From Tamarix chinensis (taxonomy: Eukaryota > Streptophyta > Magnoliopsida > Caryophyllales > Tamaricaceae), in contig CM060175.1 of NCBI GenBank assembly GCA_030549775.1, positions 11,244,455 to 11,308,454 on the forward strand: a stretch of 64,000 nt of DNA, written 5' to 3'. Below the pieces are notes generated by a model. That model saw only the letters and a list, made by a program, of their open reading frames with translations, had not been told where the DNA came from and did no database searches. How positions within the stretch are numbered: position 1 is the stretch's first letter; each line of letters begins with the position of its first letter. The translations under genes were made by a program, and so were the position numbers. Below are positions 11,612-24,016 of this stretch, piece by piece.

Positions 11612-13133
11612 TAATTGAACTGAAAATAGAACAGGGCTTCGACCCTTAATAAAAATAATAACATTAGTAGTATTAGTAGTAGTAGTAGTAGTAATATATT
11701 CGAAATAATGTAAATATAAACAAATAAAATATATAAAGCTTGAATAAATGGTGAAAACAGGTTGAGAGGGTTTAGGGTTCCAACTTAGGTTGGTGGTGAA
11801 AGGCGGCACGGGTAGTGGTGCACGGCGGTGGCCGAAAAAAGAGAAGAAAAGGGGAAAAGTTGAATGTTGAGAAAAAGAGGGGAAGAATGAGGGTGGAAGT
11901 AGGGGTGTTTATGACAGCCTAGATAGAGAGGAGTAGAATGAGGGTGGATCACGGAGTTGGTAGTGGTGGTCGAAAATGGAAGAAGAAGAGAAAGAGAGGA
12001 GAAGAGGGAGGAAGAGAAAAAGAAGAGTAGGGGTAGCGGCGGAAATAGTGGCTAAGGGTGGCGGATGGGGAAGAAAGGGTTGGTTGAGGGGGCTACTTTG
12101 AACAGCTGGGTGACTTGTGTAGGGAAAATTGAGGGAGATAGGAGGTGTAGTTAGTTAGAGGGTGGTGTAGGGAGTACTCAAGTGGTCAGAGTGAGTGGTG
12201 GCGTTGGCTAACGGTGACGAAAATATGTATAATTGGGCGGTGGCGCACGAAAGTAAGATTTCAAGGTTTTGGGAAAAAAGGTTCGACCAAAGCTTTTTAT
12301 GGGGTTATTTTATAGAACTAAAGGAGGGTTAAGGTTAGAGGGGAGGTAGGAGAATTGGGGTAGGTCAGTTAGGGCTCACCAACGACAACGGTTGGGCAGT
12401 GAAATTCTATCGTGGCATGGGGTGGTTGCGTAGGAAAGAGGAGGTCTTGCGCAAGATGAAAGGAAGTTTGTTGAGTCAATGTAGCTGGTAAGTCAGGGGG
12501 AAGGAGAGAGAAGAGGAACGATCGGTCAAAACGGGTGTGGTTGGCGAAGGAAGCTTTAGGAAATTGTAGGTAGGCAGAGGAGGGAAGAAGGAAGAAGAAG
12601 AAAAATGGGGGCGTGCGTGTGGATCAGCGGTCCAGGAAAGAAAAGAAGAAGAATCGGTTGGCGATGGAGGAGAATTTAAATTGAAACGCGACATACCGGA
12701 TTGGACCGCACCAAAGGAGAAGAGAAAGGAAAGGAAATAGGCTACAGGAAGACAGGCCAAGTCGGGGTAAAGAGGAAGAAAAAGAAAAGAAGAAGAAAGA
12801 AAAAGAAAAAGGAAAAAGGGAAAAAGAAAAATAAGTGGGTTGGGTTAATTAAATTAATTTGGATATTTGAAATATTTAGAAATAATAATATTTAAATAAA
12901 CTAATATTTAATTTCCTTTTAAGGCTAATTTAAGACTTTTGAAAGATTTTTCCTAAATTCTATTTTAATTAGAAAAATACCCAAAATTTTGTAATAAAAA
13001 ATATTTATTATTTTCTTCTTGATTTTCCCTAATTAATTCCCTTTTATTTTAATAAAAATAATTTATTTAATTAATTTTCCTTATAAATCCTTATTTAACT
13101 AAAATTTTTAAAATTAGGTTTTGGGGCATTTCA
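8682..13133 (-). repeat. 5' LTR of the minus-strand Tekay element (4452 bp)
   Basis: On the minus strand it runs TGAAATGCCCC (13133 downward) to GTTACA (8682). It contains TAA microsatellites (about 11027-11700), the stem-loop pair 9172-9227, hairpin blocks at about 9410-9540 and 9645-9762, and a purine-rich plus strand at 11800-12800 (pyrimidine/proline-codon-rich on the sense strand). No good primer-binding site is visible just inside the LTR at 8681-8660. Reading frames inside are spurious. Confidence 0.85.
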
Positions 13134-13812
13134 CAAAGCCACCATACAAATCAATCTATGCACCTTATGGTTTAAAGTTCAAGGGGGTGTCGAAGTCATC
13201 ATCCTCTGAAACCACAATTCAAGACAACACTAGAAGGTTTAATCATGAAGAAAAGGGAAAACATAAGATGGTTGATATGGTGAACAAGAAATGTTTCAAC
13301 TATAGAGCCTATGGTCATTTTTCTTGGTATTGCCTAAATCGAAGGGCAATGAATTTGAAGGGGATAGCGAGTATGGAAGCTTGTGATGAGGAGGATGAAG
13401 AAATGAATAAAGACCTTGAGGAAGGTAGTGAAGATCTAAAATATGCTTCATAAGATGGCCAAATAAGTTTCTATGTGTTACAAAGAGTGCTTCACCTGCA
13501 ACAACAGCCTAAACCTACTCAAAGGGAGAATATCTTTAAAGACAAATGTAGAGTTGAAGTCATCATCGATAATGGCTTTTGTACCAATGTTGCTAGTGAA
13601 ATAATGGTGAACAAGCTTGGATTGAAGACCATGGATCATGCAAGGCCATATTCACTTCAATGGCCCAATAAGGATAAAGGTGTAAGGGTAACCAAACAAG
13701 CTCCTATCTCTTTAAAAATTAGAAATTATTTTGATGATGTGTTATGCAATATTCTACATATGGATTCTTGTCATATTTCTTTAGGGGGAACTTGGAAATT
13801 TGATAGGTAGGT
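13134..13812 (+). pseudogene. gag C-terminus and protease of CRM-like copy 1
   Basis: Resumes the gag interrupted at 4345. A zinc knuckle 'CFNYRAYGHFSWYC' at about 13292-13333 lacks the second Cys (Tyr). An acidic linker (EEDEEMNKDLEE) follows. After a TAA at 13451-13453, the protease core starts near 13475 and contains 'IIDNGFCTNVAS' (about 13562-13600), where DSG has become DNG, then 'PISLKIRNYFDDVLC'. The same order is seen in copy 2. Inactive by these changes and the stops. Confidence 0.85.
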
Positions 13813-15441
13813 TAAACATGATGGGGTCCTTAATGAATATGTGGTGAGCAAAGGAAATAAGAAATTTAGACTCAAACCTAATATATATGGAAAGAGTTTA
13901 GCTCTAAGGAGTGAAAGGCAAGAAGATACCAAGGGTAAGAAGCAAAAAAAAAGGAGACAAAATGAGTGTTGAAGGCAAATAGGAGGAAGAAAAAAGAAGG
14001 AAGATGTCAAAGGTAAGGGAGGAAGAAAGAAGAGTAGCATAGAATTGTTGATCCTTAAGGAGTTAGAGATAATTGAAGATATCAAGAGTGAGATAGTATG
14101 TTATACCTTGGTAGTGAAAGAAGTTCAATAAGGGGGTGTGTTAACAAGAATCCAAAATTACCTCCTTTGATAGGTATCGAGTATGCTATTGATTTTATGT
14201 TAGGAGTTGCATTACAAAACAAGCCAACTTATATATGTAATCTAGAAGAGTCTATAGAGCTACAAAAACAAGTGTAATAATTGTTGGATCGAGGCTATAT
14301 TCGAGAGAGCATGAGTCCATGTAGTGTACTAGATTTATTAGTACCTAAGAAGGATGGTACGTCGAGGATGTGCATTTAATCTAGAACATTCAACAATGTC
14401 ACAATTAATTATAGATTTTTGATGCCAAGATTAGATGATATGTTTGATGAGCTGTGTGGAGCAAAGGTATTTTCGAAGCTTAAGCTTAGAAGTGGATGCC
14501 ATCAAATGAGGATAAGGGAAGGGCACGAATGGAATATGGATTTTTATACTAAGTATGGGTTGTATGAATGGTTGGTGATGCCATTTGGGCTATACAATGC
14601 ACCAAGTTCATTCATGAGATTGATGACCAAAGTACTTATAACTTTTTCTTGGTGTCTAAGATGTTATCTACCTTGATTATATATTGATATATAACAAGAG
14701 TAAGTTCGAATACATACATCTTTTGAACATATTTTTTCATAAAATTAGGGAGGTGAAGCTCTAAGGAAAAATGGAGAAATGTGATTTTGTGATGAAGAGT
14801 GTAGTGTTTTTGGCTACATTGTAAGTGGAGACGATGTTAGAGTTGATCCTTAAAAAGTAGAAGCTATACAAACATGGCATATTCCTATTGATATTCATGA
14901 GTTTTGGAGTTTCCATGGATTAGATTCATTTTATAGAAGTTTTATCAAAGTTTTCTCCACAATTATAGCACCTATTACACAATTGATGAAGAAGGGAGAG
15001 TTCTAGTGGAATGAATATGTAACAAAAGATTTTGAAGACTTGAAGATAAAGTTTTCATATGCACTAGTATTATCTTTAGCTTACTTTGATAAATTATTAG
15101 AAGTAATGTGTGATGCCAGTGGTGTAGGTATTGGAGGGATACTTTCACAACAAAAGAAGCTAATTGCATTTTTTAGTGATAAGTTGAATGGTGAAAAACT
15201 CAATTATTCAACTTATGATAAGGATTTATATGCTATTGTTCATTGTTTGGAAACATGGAGTCATTATTTGAGACCCAAGCCTTTTGTAATTCACTCGGAT
15301 TATGAGCATTTAAAGTATCTATATAGTAAAAGAAAAGTGAGTCCAAGACATGCTAAATGGATTAGTTTTTTGCAAACATTTCTATTCTCTACAAGACACA
15401 CATGGATGGTAAAGAGAATGTGGTGCAGATGCATTGTCTAG
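13813..15441 (+). pseudogene. RT and RNase H of CRM-like copy 1
   Basis: After a purine-rich linker (13860-14130) RT starts near 14155 and shows '[14 protein letters not shown]' (14287-14330), 'PKKDGT', '[18 protein letters not shown]', and '[12 protein letters not shown]' (14557-14592). The Asp of the usual [10 protein letters not shown] box is replaced ([10 protein letters not shown]), and the YxDD region (about 14660-14690) is frameshifted and carries a stop. RNase H is at 15040-15400: '[12 protein letters not shown]', 'YDKDLYAIVHCLETW' and 'HSDYEHLKYL' keep its acidic residues better than RT does. Confidence 0.85.
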
Positions 15442-16515
15442 AAGGGCTATGATACTTATAATGATAGATGCAAATATTTTTGGTTTCAAAATGTTGAAAA
15501 GTTAATATGTCATTGATGATGAATTTTATTCGATTTTCAAAGATTGTAAGAAACAAGAAAGTCATGGAGCTTATGTTACTCAAGATGGATTCTTATTCAA
15601 GAAAAACAATTTGTGTGTGCCAAAGACCTCAATTCAAGATTCAATAATCAAATATGTGTATGAAGGTGGTATTATAGGATACTTTGGAGTTCATAAGACT
15701 TTAGAGCTAATCCAATAACAATTCTATTGGTCAAGAATACAAAAAGGAGTGCAAGCTATGGGTGCTAGGTGTGCTACATGTCAAGGACTCAAGAGTTTCT
15801 TTCACAAAGGGTTATACGTGCCTTTACCAGTGCCTACTCAACAATAGGAAGGAGTTAGTATGAATTTAACCTTGGGATTTTCTAGAACACAAAGAGGTAA
15901 ATATTCTGTCATGGTGGTGGTTGATTTTTTTTCCAAGATGGTTCATTTTATTTCATGTAACAAGATTGATGATGCTACTTATATTATAGATTTGTGTTTC
16001 AAGGAGATCATGAGATTGCATGGGATCTTAAGTTAGCATATGCAGAGTTTGCTTACAATTGGGGTCCTTGAACTACAACAAGCTCTAGTCCATATATACT
16101 GATTGATATTGTACCATTAAAGAAGGAGATTATGATGCAAAAGGGAGTGTGGATTTCTTTTAGAAAATTTAAGATCAAATCAAGCATAACATTGAGAAGG
16201 AAAATAAATTATACAAGATAAGTGCAAACAAGTATAAGAGTCAACATGTATTTCAACCAAGGGATTTGATATGGTTGCACTTAAGGAAGGAGAGATTTTT
16301 GAATTTAAGAAAAAATAAGCTTATACTAAGGGCAAATGGTTTTTTCAAAATACTTATAAAATTTAGAGGGAGTGCTTATGAGCTAGATTTACCTAATTTA
16401 CATGGTGGGGTGTCTAGAACATTCAATGTTGGAGATATCAATCCTTACTATAGAGATGTAAATTTAAGAGAAAATTCAAGTCAACAAGGAAAGAATGACA
16501 CAAGAGCAAATGGTT
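15442..16515 (+). pseudogene. Integrase of CRM-like copy 1, core deleted
   Basis: The zinc-finger end reads 'CATCQGLKSFFHKGLYVPL' (about 15770-15825). The core starts 'RTQRGKYSVMVVVDFFSKMVHFI' but jumps near 16035 from 'LHGIL' directly to 'LAYAEFAYN'. The segment that should hold the second Asp and the Glu of the DDE triad is therefore missing. The C-terminal part (16260-16515) reads 'SRTFNVGDINPYY' and runs past the LTR start at 16496. No chromodomain is seen. Confidence 0.85.
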
Positions 16516-17527
16516 AAGACATAGCATTTATTATCGTGGAACCTATTATCCTCTATTTAGAAAGGATCCCCTATAAATTTGAAGGCAAACAAATGACTAT
16601 ATAGCTAGGTATAGATGAAACTTCCAAAATAAGTCACTAGCAATAGAGGCATTTGCATGATATGCATAGAGGGAAAAATGTATTGCATGGATGAGTTAAA
16701 CATGATATCTGCATGAGGAGACTTTAATCAACAATTTAGATGTTCTATATGGACCATTATCATATTGATAATTGTTAAAAAAGATAAGAAAGTTGAATTA
16801 GTAAAAATGTAGCTTAATTCTATCTTTTAGGGTTATCTTATTCTATCACTTGAGTGTGTTCAGAGTAGGGAGCAAGCTAATTCTTTTTGTTTCAATTCCT
16901 ATCAAATTTGTAGGAGGATTATTTTTTAATATTTAAGAGTTCCAATGGTTATAAAACCATAGGAAGTACACGACACGAGGAGATGAAAGATTGATGAAAT
17001 TGCAAGCTTTGATTAATTGAATTCTGTGTGAGTGAATATTATTAAAATCCTTAATCTATTTGTTTGTATGAATTGGAGATTAAGATCTATCCTTCAAACC
17101 CTCCACAATTTCATGCCATTGTAAACCATAAAAGCCATATATAATCGCCATCATCATTATCTTCAACGCTCATCTTTAACCTATTTTTCTTACTTAATTT
17201 TATCTATTTCCAAACATGAGTTAATAATAATATTATTATCATTATATGATCATCCTCAACATCCTAACTTCATAATCTAATCATCAAATCACCATTATTC
17301 CATTTTTTCATCACCATAATATTCCCATCACTACTAAACCCTAATCATAAACCCTAACCCTAGCCTACAAACCAAATCATTCTAAATCCTTCACCATTTA
17401 AGCATCATCATCATTCGTTCTACTTTGTTCAGTCATCATCATCATCTTTGAATGATTGTATTCCTTTTACAACCCTTTTCAACCATAATACCACCTAAAC
17501 CATAAGTATATATTCCTACACACATCA
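16496..17527 (+). repeat. 3' LTR of CRM-like copy 1 (1032 bp)
   Basis: Starts TGACACAAGAGC after an A/G-rich polypurine stretch (16485-16495) and ends CCTACACACATCA. The solo LTR at 53436-54468 (1033 bp, TGATGCAGGAGC to CTACACACATCA) matches it at both ends and in the middle ('tttgaaggcaaac', 'gaattggagatta'). The two LTRs of copy 2 share the ends (TGATGCAGG, CACATCA). Contains CCCTAA-type short motifs near 17338-17365. Confidence 0.85.
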
Positions 17528-19968
17528 GATGAAGTACCTCGGTCTTCACTCTTGTGGTCTTCCACTTTGATTATTAATGTCTTACTACTTCCTTATTTGA
17601 TACTTGACACATAGTTATGTATTAGTAGAGTTTCTCCTTATAAGAAATCATTTATTATAATTGTTTGAACAAAAGGATGAATATTTATTACTTATTATAT
17701 GTAATAAAACTTATAAATTCATTTTAATAATTATTTTAGATTATAACAATTAAATTATGCCATGGTCAATTAACTCCACATGGTATATATATTAGATATC
17801 ATGATATTACATATAGAAAAATAATGTGCACAACAAGAAACATAATCTAGGTAAAAATACCATAATAAAAAAAATTGATTCAATAATGGCCATACCATCG
17901 CCCTCACATCTCACCATTTTATCAAATTTAGCACAATATCCTAAAATAACAATACCACAAGCTTATCAAAAAATCAATGCTAAACTCCTACACTTTGTAC
18001 ATATAATATCGATGCTACCTCTTTTTTGTTATTCCTGAAATTAAGCAATTCCTCTTACTTTTATACTTATATTACCAACATGTCACTCAATATCTTCATA
18101 AACCATACTTATAATATTTTTAACGAAAAAAAAAACATATAAAAAAATTCCAAAATTAAACTACAATGAAGAAAATGTCCCTAATTCTCCTAAATATCTA
18201 AACTCTTCTTACTATTATAACTTATCCTAACAACATCCAAGACCTACCATGCTAAGTATCAAACTTTATGTAAACCCTTCATAATTTAGTTGGTATATTT
18301 ATTTTCCACAAAATATCACAAATAGGCTAATTTACCACTAGGGTTAAAAATACCAATTACTCATAGAGTTCCACAAGTCTTTATATTTCACCAAAATCAT
18401 ACACAAACATCCAAACATTGATCTCAACACAAATATAAAGTTGGGTTCGAATAAATAAATAAAAACCACCACGAAATGCCCCTTTGACCAAAAGTCCTTT
18501 ATTGTATAGCACATCTAAATGTTCCCTTTTTGACTCAATTTAACCATGATAATACTTAATCATAATTTTTTCTACACATCCATACAGTATACTTAAATTA
18601 TACCATCATGCTTATGGTTTTTGAAAAAAATTCTAGCAAGAGGGAAAAACGTAGAATTGCATGAAAACCATAAAACACCCAAAATTATGATATCAAGGTA
18701 AAATGCCAGAATGAAATATATAATAACCTTAAACATAATTTTTAGGAATAAAAATATGCTAATATAAATTATAATAATTTAACACATAGCAAATTCATAA
18801 TCTAAAGAAGTAATTACTTACAAAAATATCATTCGATCTCTATGCAAATACACACACATACATGCGTGTATACACACACACCCCCAAGCATTTTTTTACT
18901 CTTAGATCACCTAAAATATAAATTTTAGAATTAGTGAAAGGTGAAAATGGTAAAAATTAGTAGTTAAGAGAAAAATTAATTAAAGGAGGTGAGAATAACA
19001 CTTAGAACTTTAAAAATGGTCTTGGGAATAAGCTTGCTCAAACCTTCACAAATCTATGAAATTAACTCTCTTTTTCTTAGAGGAATAACTCAAAAGTTAA
19101 TGTTTAAAATGGAGAAAAGAAGGTAGGAAGCGAAGGCTACAGGCAAATTCTAAGAAGAAACATAATAAGAAGTAAGAAGAGAGGGGCGATGAGAGAATAA
19201 AGTTGAAGTTTATGTAATTTTGATAAGTGTAGAATCACCAATGAAAGGGCACAACCTTATTATGGCTATCAAAACTAGGTAAGAGAGAGGGAGAGACATA
19301 TATAAGATGTCTCTTGTACGCAATAGGGTGATGAGAGTGATTTGAATAGGTAGGAAAGTGTATGAGAGGTGGAGGATAATGATTCAAGTGATTATGGTTA
19401 GAGTTTTAGTTAATTGAGCTTAGACCATGTGGGATTTGATAAGGGGGTGTAAGGAGAATAGGAATTTGAATCCTTCATTTTAAATAATGTAAAAAATGAT
19501 TAAAAATGGTTAGGTAAGAAAGAAAGTCTAATAAGTGCTTAACATATAGAAAATAATCAAATAATTCCCATAAATGATGAAAAATTGGAAAAAGGTGAGG
19601 AATTAATTTAGGATCCCATATATACTAAATAATTAGGAATAATAATTGATTTGAGTCAAAATAAATTAAGAAAATTCATAATGGCAAAAATCATCTAAAA
19701 ATTGGTTGGCTAGAAGAGGTTGATGGTCGACCACCTAAGGCCTAGGGTAATGTAGTTTGAAGCATTATTAGCTGGTTAAGGAAAGGTAAGGCCTAGTTGA
19801 CCGCCGATCTTTTATAATGAAATCTAGGATTTTGAAAGGTAGAAACATGAAATGAGAGTTTGAGAGGTATGAATAAAGTGTCCACACAATATTTAAGTGG
19901 GAGAAAAAGAAATATGAGACTAATCATCATGGAATTAAGGTTAGAAGCATTTCGGGCCTTATAGTATC
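17528..19968. other. No gene; possible degenerate minus-strand LTR
   Basis: No coding similarity recognised. Read on the minus strand, a TATATA-like box (rc of about 19296-19310), a CT-rich leader and a GTAAGT-like site (rc of about 18820) followed by AT-rich sequence resemble the promoter-leader layout of long Tekay-type LTRs. No ends were found. Short CA repeats lie at 18850-18885. Confidence 0.3.
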
Positions 19969-21080
19969 ATAGACCTTGTATGGGTGTATGCTAGTAGATT
20001 ATCTAAAGATTATATAGATAGTGATGAGAAACTTTTTAGGCTTGTGGTTAAGCATTTCAAATATCCTTTTTTGATATGTTACATGTGTATAGATTATGGG
20101 AACACTAAAAAAAAGGTCAATGAAATATGAGATTATCTTATTATCTATGGAATTTATATAAGTTACACTAAATGGATATGGCATGGAGAATCAATAAGTT
20201 TCCAACTTAGTAGTGAAGAGAAAGATGGTTTTGAATATTTTGACTTTGCTTACATGGAATATTTGACATATAATTTACTAGAAAATTTTAGAGAATGTAC
20301 ATGAAAATTTTCATAAGTTAGTTTATGATTCAAAAATTCCCTTCTATGATGGTTATCCTAAATTAACAAAATTATAAGCTGTGTCATGACTGTAAAACTT
20401 TAAAGTGACTAATGGATGGAGGGATACATGTTTCACTTCTCTTCTTGAGCTATTTAAAAATATGAAGCTATAAAACAATGTACTTCCTCTCAAGACATAT
20501 AAAGTAAAGGTGATTCTTTCTCTATGGGATTAAATTATGAAAATTTTCATATTTGTCTTAATGATTGAATTTTTAATTATAATGAATATGCATCATTGGA
20601 ATTACACCCTTAATGTTAAATGTCACAATTCAATAAGTATAAGGTTCCTAATAATTTGGTGTAGTACTTTCTAATTGTACAAAGATTCCAGCATATGTTT
20701 AGCAATGCCAAAAATGTAAAGAACATTATGTGGCATATTAAAGAGATGATTTATGATGGAAATTTTAGGTATCAAACTGATTCTTCTCAATGGTAGATGA
20801 TTGTTATTAAGTTCATTGAAATTGGCAATGAAGCTAAAAATTAGCGCTTTACACACTATTACGATGGATTGAACCATTTTAATAGGAATGTAAAATAGAG
20901 TTCATGGCTAGTAATCTTAGTGATATACAATCTCTTCCATCCTTATTCATGAAATAAAATTAGATAAGCTAACTTTGTTTATGTTGGGTCCAAATTATCT
21001 TGGTAGAGATGTTGATTTTTATTTAGCTCTCTTTAATAAGAATATGAATTATATATTAGATGACAGAGTTTAATTATTTG
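19969..21080 (+). pseudogene. CACTA (En/Spm) transposase TNP2-like remnant
   Basis: The N-terminal part reads 'SRLSKDYIDSDEKLF', 'CYMCIDYGNTKKKVNEI' and 'SYTKWIWHGE' (19990-20194), the layout of the transposase-associated domain that precedes the plant CACTA transposase. Later pieces in several frames match the TNP2 core: 'GWRDTCFTSLLELFKNMK' (about 20420), 'FQHMFSNAKNVKNIMWH' (about 20690-20740), 'YDGLNHFN' (about 20860) and 'YNL', 'GPNYLGRDVDFYL' (20920-21030). Stops and frameshifts are frequent. Terminal CACTA repeats were not found nearby. The family cuts and pastes CACTA elements; this copy is dead. Confidence 0.8.
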
Positions 21081-24008
21081 ATTAGGGATATCAATATCAT
21101 CCATGAGTTTGAGGACCTGTCTAGGAATCCCTGATTGGGTTTAAGGAGGAATAAAGGCTTTGGGTTTGGGTTTGAGGATTTATTTTAGGGATTTTTTTTA
21201 GGATAGAAAGGGGACCCCATCCCCTTACCCACCCTAATATTGTGATATTTTTCTTAACTCCTCTACAACCAGTCTATTTAATACTTCTAACCTAACTTTC
21301 CATTTCCTATTCCTCTACTCTAGCCAATCAAATATTGAAGTGACTCAAGTTAGTGGAACTACGTCCTCTCTTCATTTTGTTCTTCTCCTCTATCATTACT
21401 CGATCTACCATCCATATCACTAATATTATGCTTCACTCTAGTCACTATAGCTTTAATTTTTTAGCCTGATATCTTGAACTAAAATTCTTCAATTACTTGT
21501 TTCACTTTCTTGATTAAACACTAGTGTTTTATTTTGATTGTATTTTATTGTGAATTTATGTTTTTTCTATTATTTTAATTTTTTTTGTTATCTTTTTACC
21601 TCTTTCTCAATTAGATCAATCATTGATTTTGCTTTCAAGGCTATTCTAATTCGTAAATAATAAGACCCCAGAATTTAAGCATTTATCTTTACTATAGCTT
21701 GTTATCTATCATCGATGTTAAGAATGTAAAACATAGATCAAGAATGTTGGAGTCTTTAGACCAATTTATGGTTAATAAATTTGAGGCATAGTTGTATGAT
21801 GGTGGACTTGCGGATAGGAAAATTAATTAGGATGAAATGGTTTTGGGGATTTAGATAACATTAGGGATCTAGGTAGATTTTGGGAATAAGGAATGGAATA
21901 GGGATTGAGGGAGGTATAGGATTTTGATTCCCAAGAGGACCAAGTCTGGGATTCAACATTAAAGAAAAATTAGGGATCAAGGTGTATTAGAAATTTTTTT
22001 TACTTATTAAGTCTAGAGATCCCCCAAAAAGCCCCATTTTCATCCCTCTATTTGATACATGTCTCTAAGATTTATTCAATTTTAGTTCCATGTTATTTTG
22101 GATCATAAATAGTTTTCTACCATATGGTAATTTTTTTGGTTATAATGTCCCGCATACACTATGCATGGTATACTTGTGAATATAACATAAACTTTTGGTA
22201 GTTACTATAGAAATGAAAAAGTTGAAGAAGCAAGAGCTTTGAATCCTCTCATGGAATATGATATTGAATTTTATAACCTTTTATAATATATTTAAAATTA
22301 TGTTAGTATATAATAAAATAAACTTGGCTTTGAAAAGAGCTTAATAATGGGTAAAAATGTGAGTCTCAAGCAAGGAAATGAATTGGTGATACAAAAAACT
22401 AGTTAACTAGTTAGTCTTGGAACCCAAATAGTTATCCTAGAAGAACAAGGTAACTCATTGGTCAAAATTAGTTATTTGATACTAAAGAACTAGTCAATAG
22501 GTTATACCAAAACATTAGGTGTTTTCCTTATTTTTATTTGTTTCTTCCCTAAATATTTGTGAATCCTTAATATTATGGCTTCTTTGTGATAAAAAGAATG
22601 TTTTAAAGCCTTATAATCATTTTTAGAACATTTGGATCATTATTTTATGTTATTTTATTTAGCTAGAAAGAATTCTAAAATTACTTTTTGATGTGATTGT
22701 TCTCAATGAATCTCCCTCCCTTACTTTTCTCTCTTGTCTGCTATACAAAGTTGTTTGTTGCAACTTCCCCTAATTATCCATCGTTGTCCTTTCCCATATT
22801 TTCTCCCATCCTACCATGGCTCATCATAGGATCACTTACTCCCTTATCCTTTACACTCCAACATCCCTATTAGCTTATCCACTCTTTTTCTCACTTTTTT
22901 TCTTGTATGAGTGTGGACCATAAGAGCCTTGGAAAACTTTCATTATCTAATTTAAAAAAATTACACACCCTCTCATATCTCTCACACTCTCTCTCTATTC
23001 CTCCCTATCTTACTCTCTCTTTCTCTCTCTCTCCCCTTAAGCAAAATACCTAATACTCTCTCCCTAAGCAAAATACCCTAAGTGTTGGGTATTCTTCCTC
23101 AATGATTCCTTTCTTTTTCTCCCTAAACTAAGGCTCTTACCTCTTGTTCCTTCATTTATAAGTTTGATTTCCTAATTTTTTAATTTTTTTAATTTTAATT
23201 TTAACTTTTGTTTTCCTAAAGCAAAGAAAAGTTAATGTTTAGAAAGATTTGATTTTTCTTTATTTTTCTCTTCTTTTTGAGTTGGGGTTGGGAAGTGTTA
23301 TCTTTTTCTTCCTTATGTTCTTCATCTATTTTATGTTGGTGTTTAAAGTGTTTTTACTTTTGAACACTTTATATTTCCTAGAATATCAATAACTCTTGGT
23401 AGTAGAACCATTAAGCAAAGGTTTTCTATTTTTCTCGAGGTAAATAAAACTTACCATAATATATAGTTAAGTGCTTAAATGTTTATGTTTATTTCCATCT
23501 CTTAGGCATGATTTTTCTTTATATATAGCTTGAGTACATAATCATGGCATCAAACTTACCTTAATATATGGGTAATTGCTTAAATGTTTATGTTTATTTC
23601 CATCTCTCAAGCACAATTGTGCTTTATTTATAGCATGAGTGCATACTTATGGCATATCTATTTTTTGGGTATTTTAGTTGAGTATGTAAGCATGGTGTTT
23701 ATATATTTTTAACATTTTAGTTGAGTATGTAAGCATGTGAGCTTGTTTGTATATTTTTTAGCTAATGTATATAAGCATATGAGGCTAGAAATCTTGGTAT
23801 GAGTTTTTGTTTAACAATGAGTTTTATCATGACAAAAATTCATTTATGTTTTATAGTAAGTTAGCACAAGTTTGTGATGTAAAATGCTAGATAAGAGGAT
23901 GTTGGCCATTCTTGGTCTTCTGAGGAAATTTATGTGAAATGGCATGTATACTATTTGATTTGGATCATAGGTTCGCATGATAAGCATGGAATCTTATGAG
24001 TTTAGATG
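21081..24008. other. No gene; low-information DNA with CT-rich tract
   Basis: No coding similarity. Contains G-rich direct-repeat text ('gggtttgggtttgagg', about 21155-21175), a CT-rich tract at 22975-23035, 'aactagtt'-type motifs near 22400-22510, and the tandem duplication listed separately. It may include an old LTR leader (CT-rich tract followed by a GTAAAT site near 23440), but no boundaries are visible. Confidence 0.4.
23450..23655. repeat. Tandem duplication, two copies, period about 105 bp
   Basis: Copy 1 starts 'cttaccataatatat' (23450) and copy 2 'cttaccttaatatat' (23555). Both continue through 'gcttaaatgtttatg' and 'tttccatctct' to 'atggcat' at 23550 and 23655. A second, shorter duplication follows: 'attttagttgagtatgtaag' at 23671 and 23714 (period 43). 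Confidence 0.85.
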
Positions 24009-24016
24009 GTTGTGAG

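Larger units (their letters stand above)
4346..13133 (-). mobile_element. Tekay/Del-type Ty3/gypsy chromovirus, minus strand, deleted
   Basis: On the minus strand the order is 5' LTR (13133-8682), gag, protease, RT, RNase H, then a junction into a truncated 3' LTR (5494-4346). The integrase and the first two-thirds of the 3' LTR are missing. The target duplication is CCAAG (4341-4345) and CAAAG (13134-13138), one mismatch, and removing the insert restores the host gag frame. The LTRs are long (4.45 kb), as in Tekay/Del. RT and capsid sequence fit that clade. Confidence 0.9.
4158..17527 (+). mobile_element. CRM/Reina-like Ty3/gypsy element, copy 1, interrupted
   Basis: The visible part of the host element is gag 4158-4345, then (after the nested minus-strand Tekay element) gag, protease, RT, RNase H and integrase 13134-16515, and the 3' LTR 16496-17527. 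The 5' LTR and gag start lie left of the window beyond the plus-strand Tekay LTR. Clade is inferred from RT wording ([22 protein letters not shown]), the absence of a chromodomain, and integrase coding that runs into the 3' LTR, as in CRM chromoviruses. It is close kin to copy 2 (42860-49706) but more decayed. Confidence 0.85.

Noticed and set aside
12476..12760. Minus-strand 94-codon frame with a hydrophobic start
   Set aside because: Lies in the CT-rich (sense) leader of the Tekay LTR; low-complexity Ser/Pro text without known domain.
21095..22075. Possible inverted-repeat transposon ('gacctgtctagg' and 'gacatgtatcaa' ends)
   Set aside because: Ends match poorly and no target duplication could be found.
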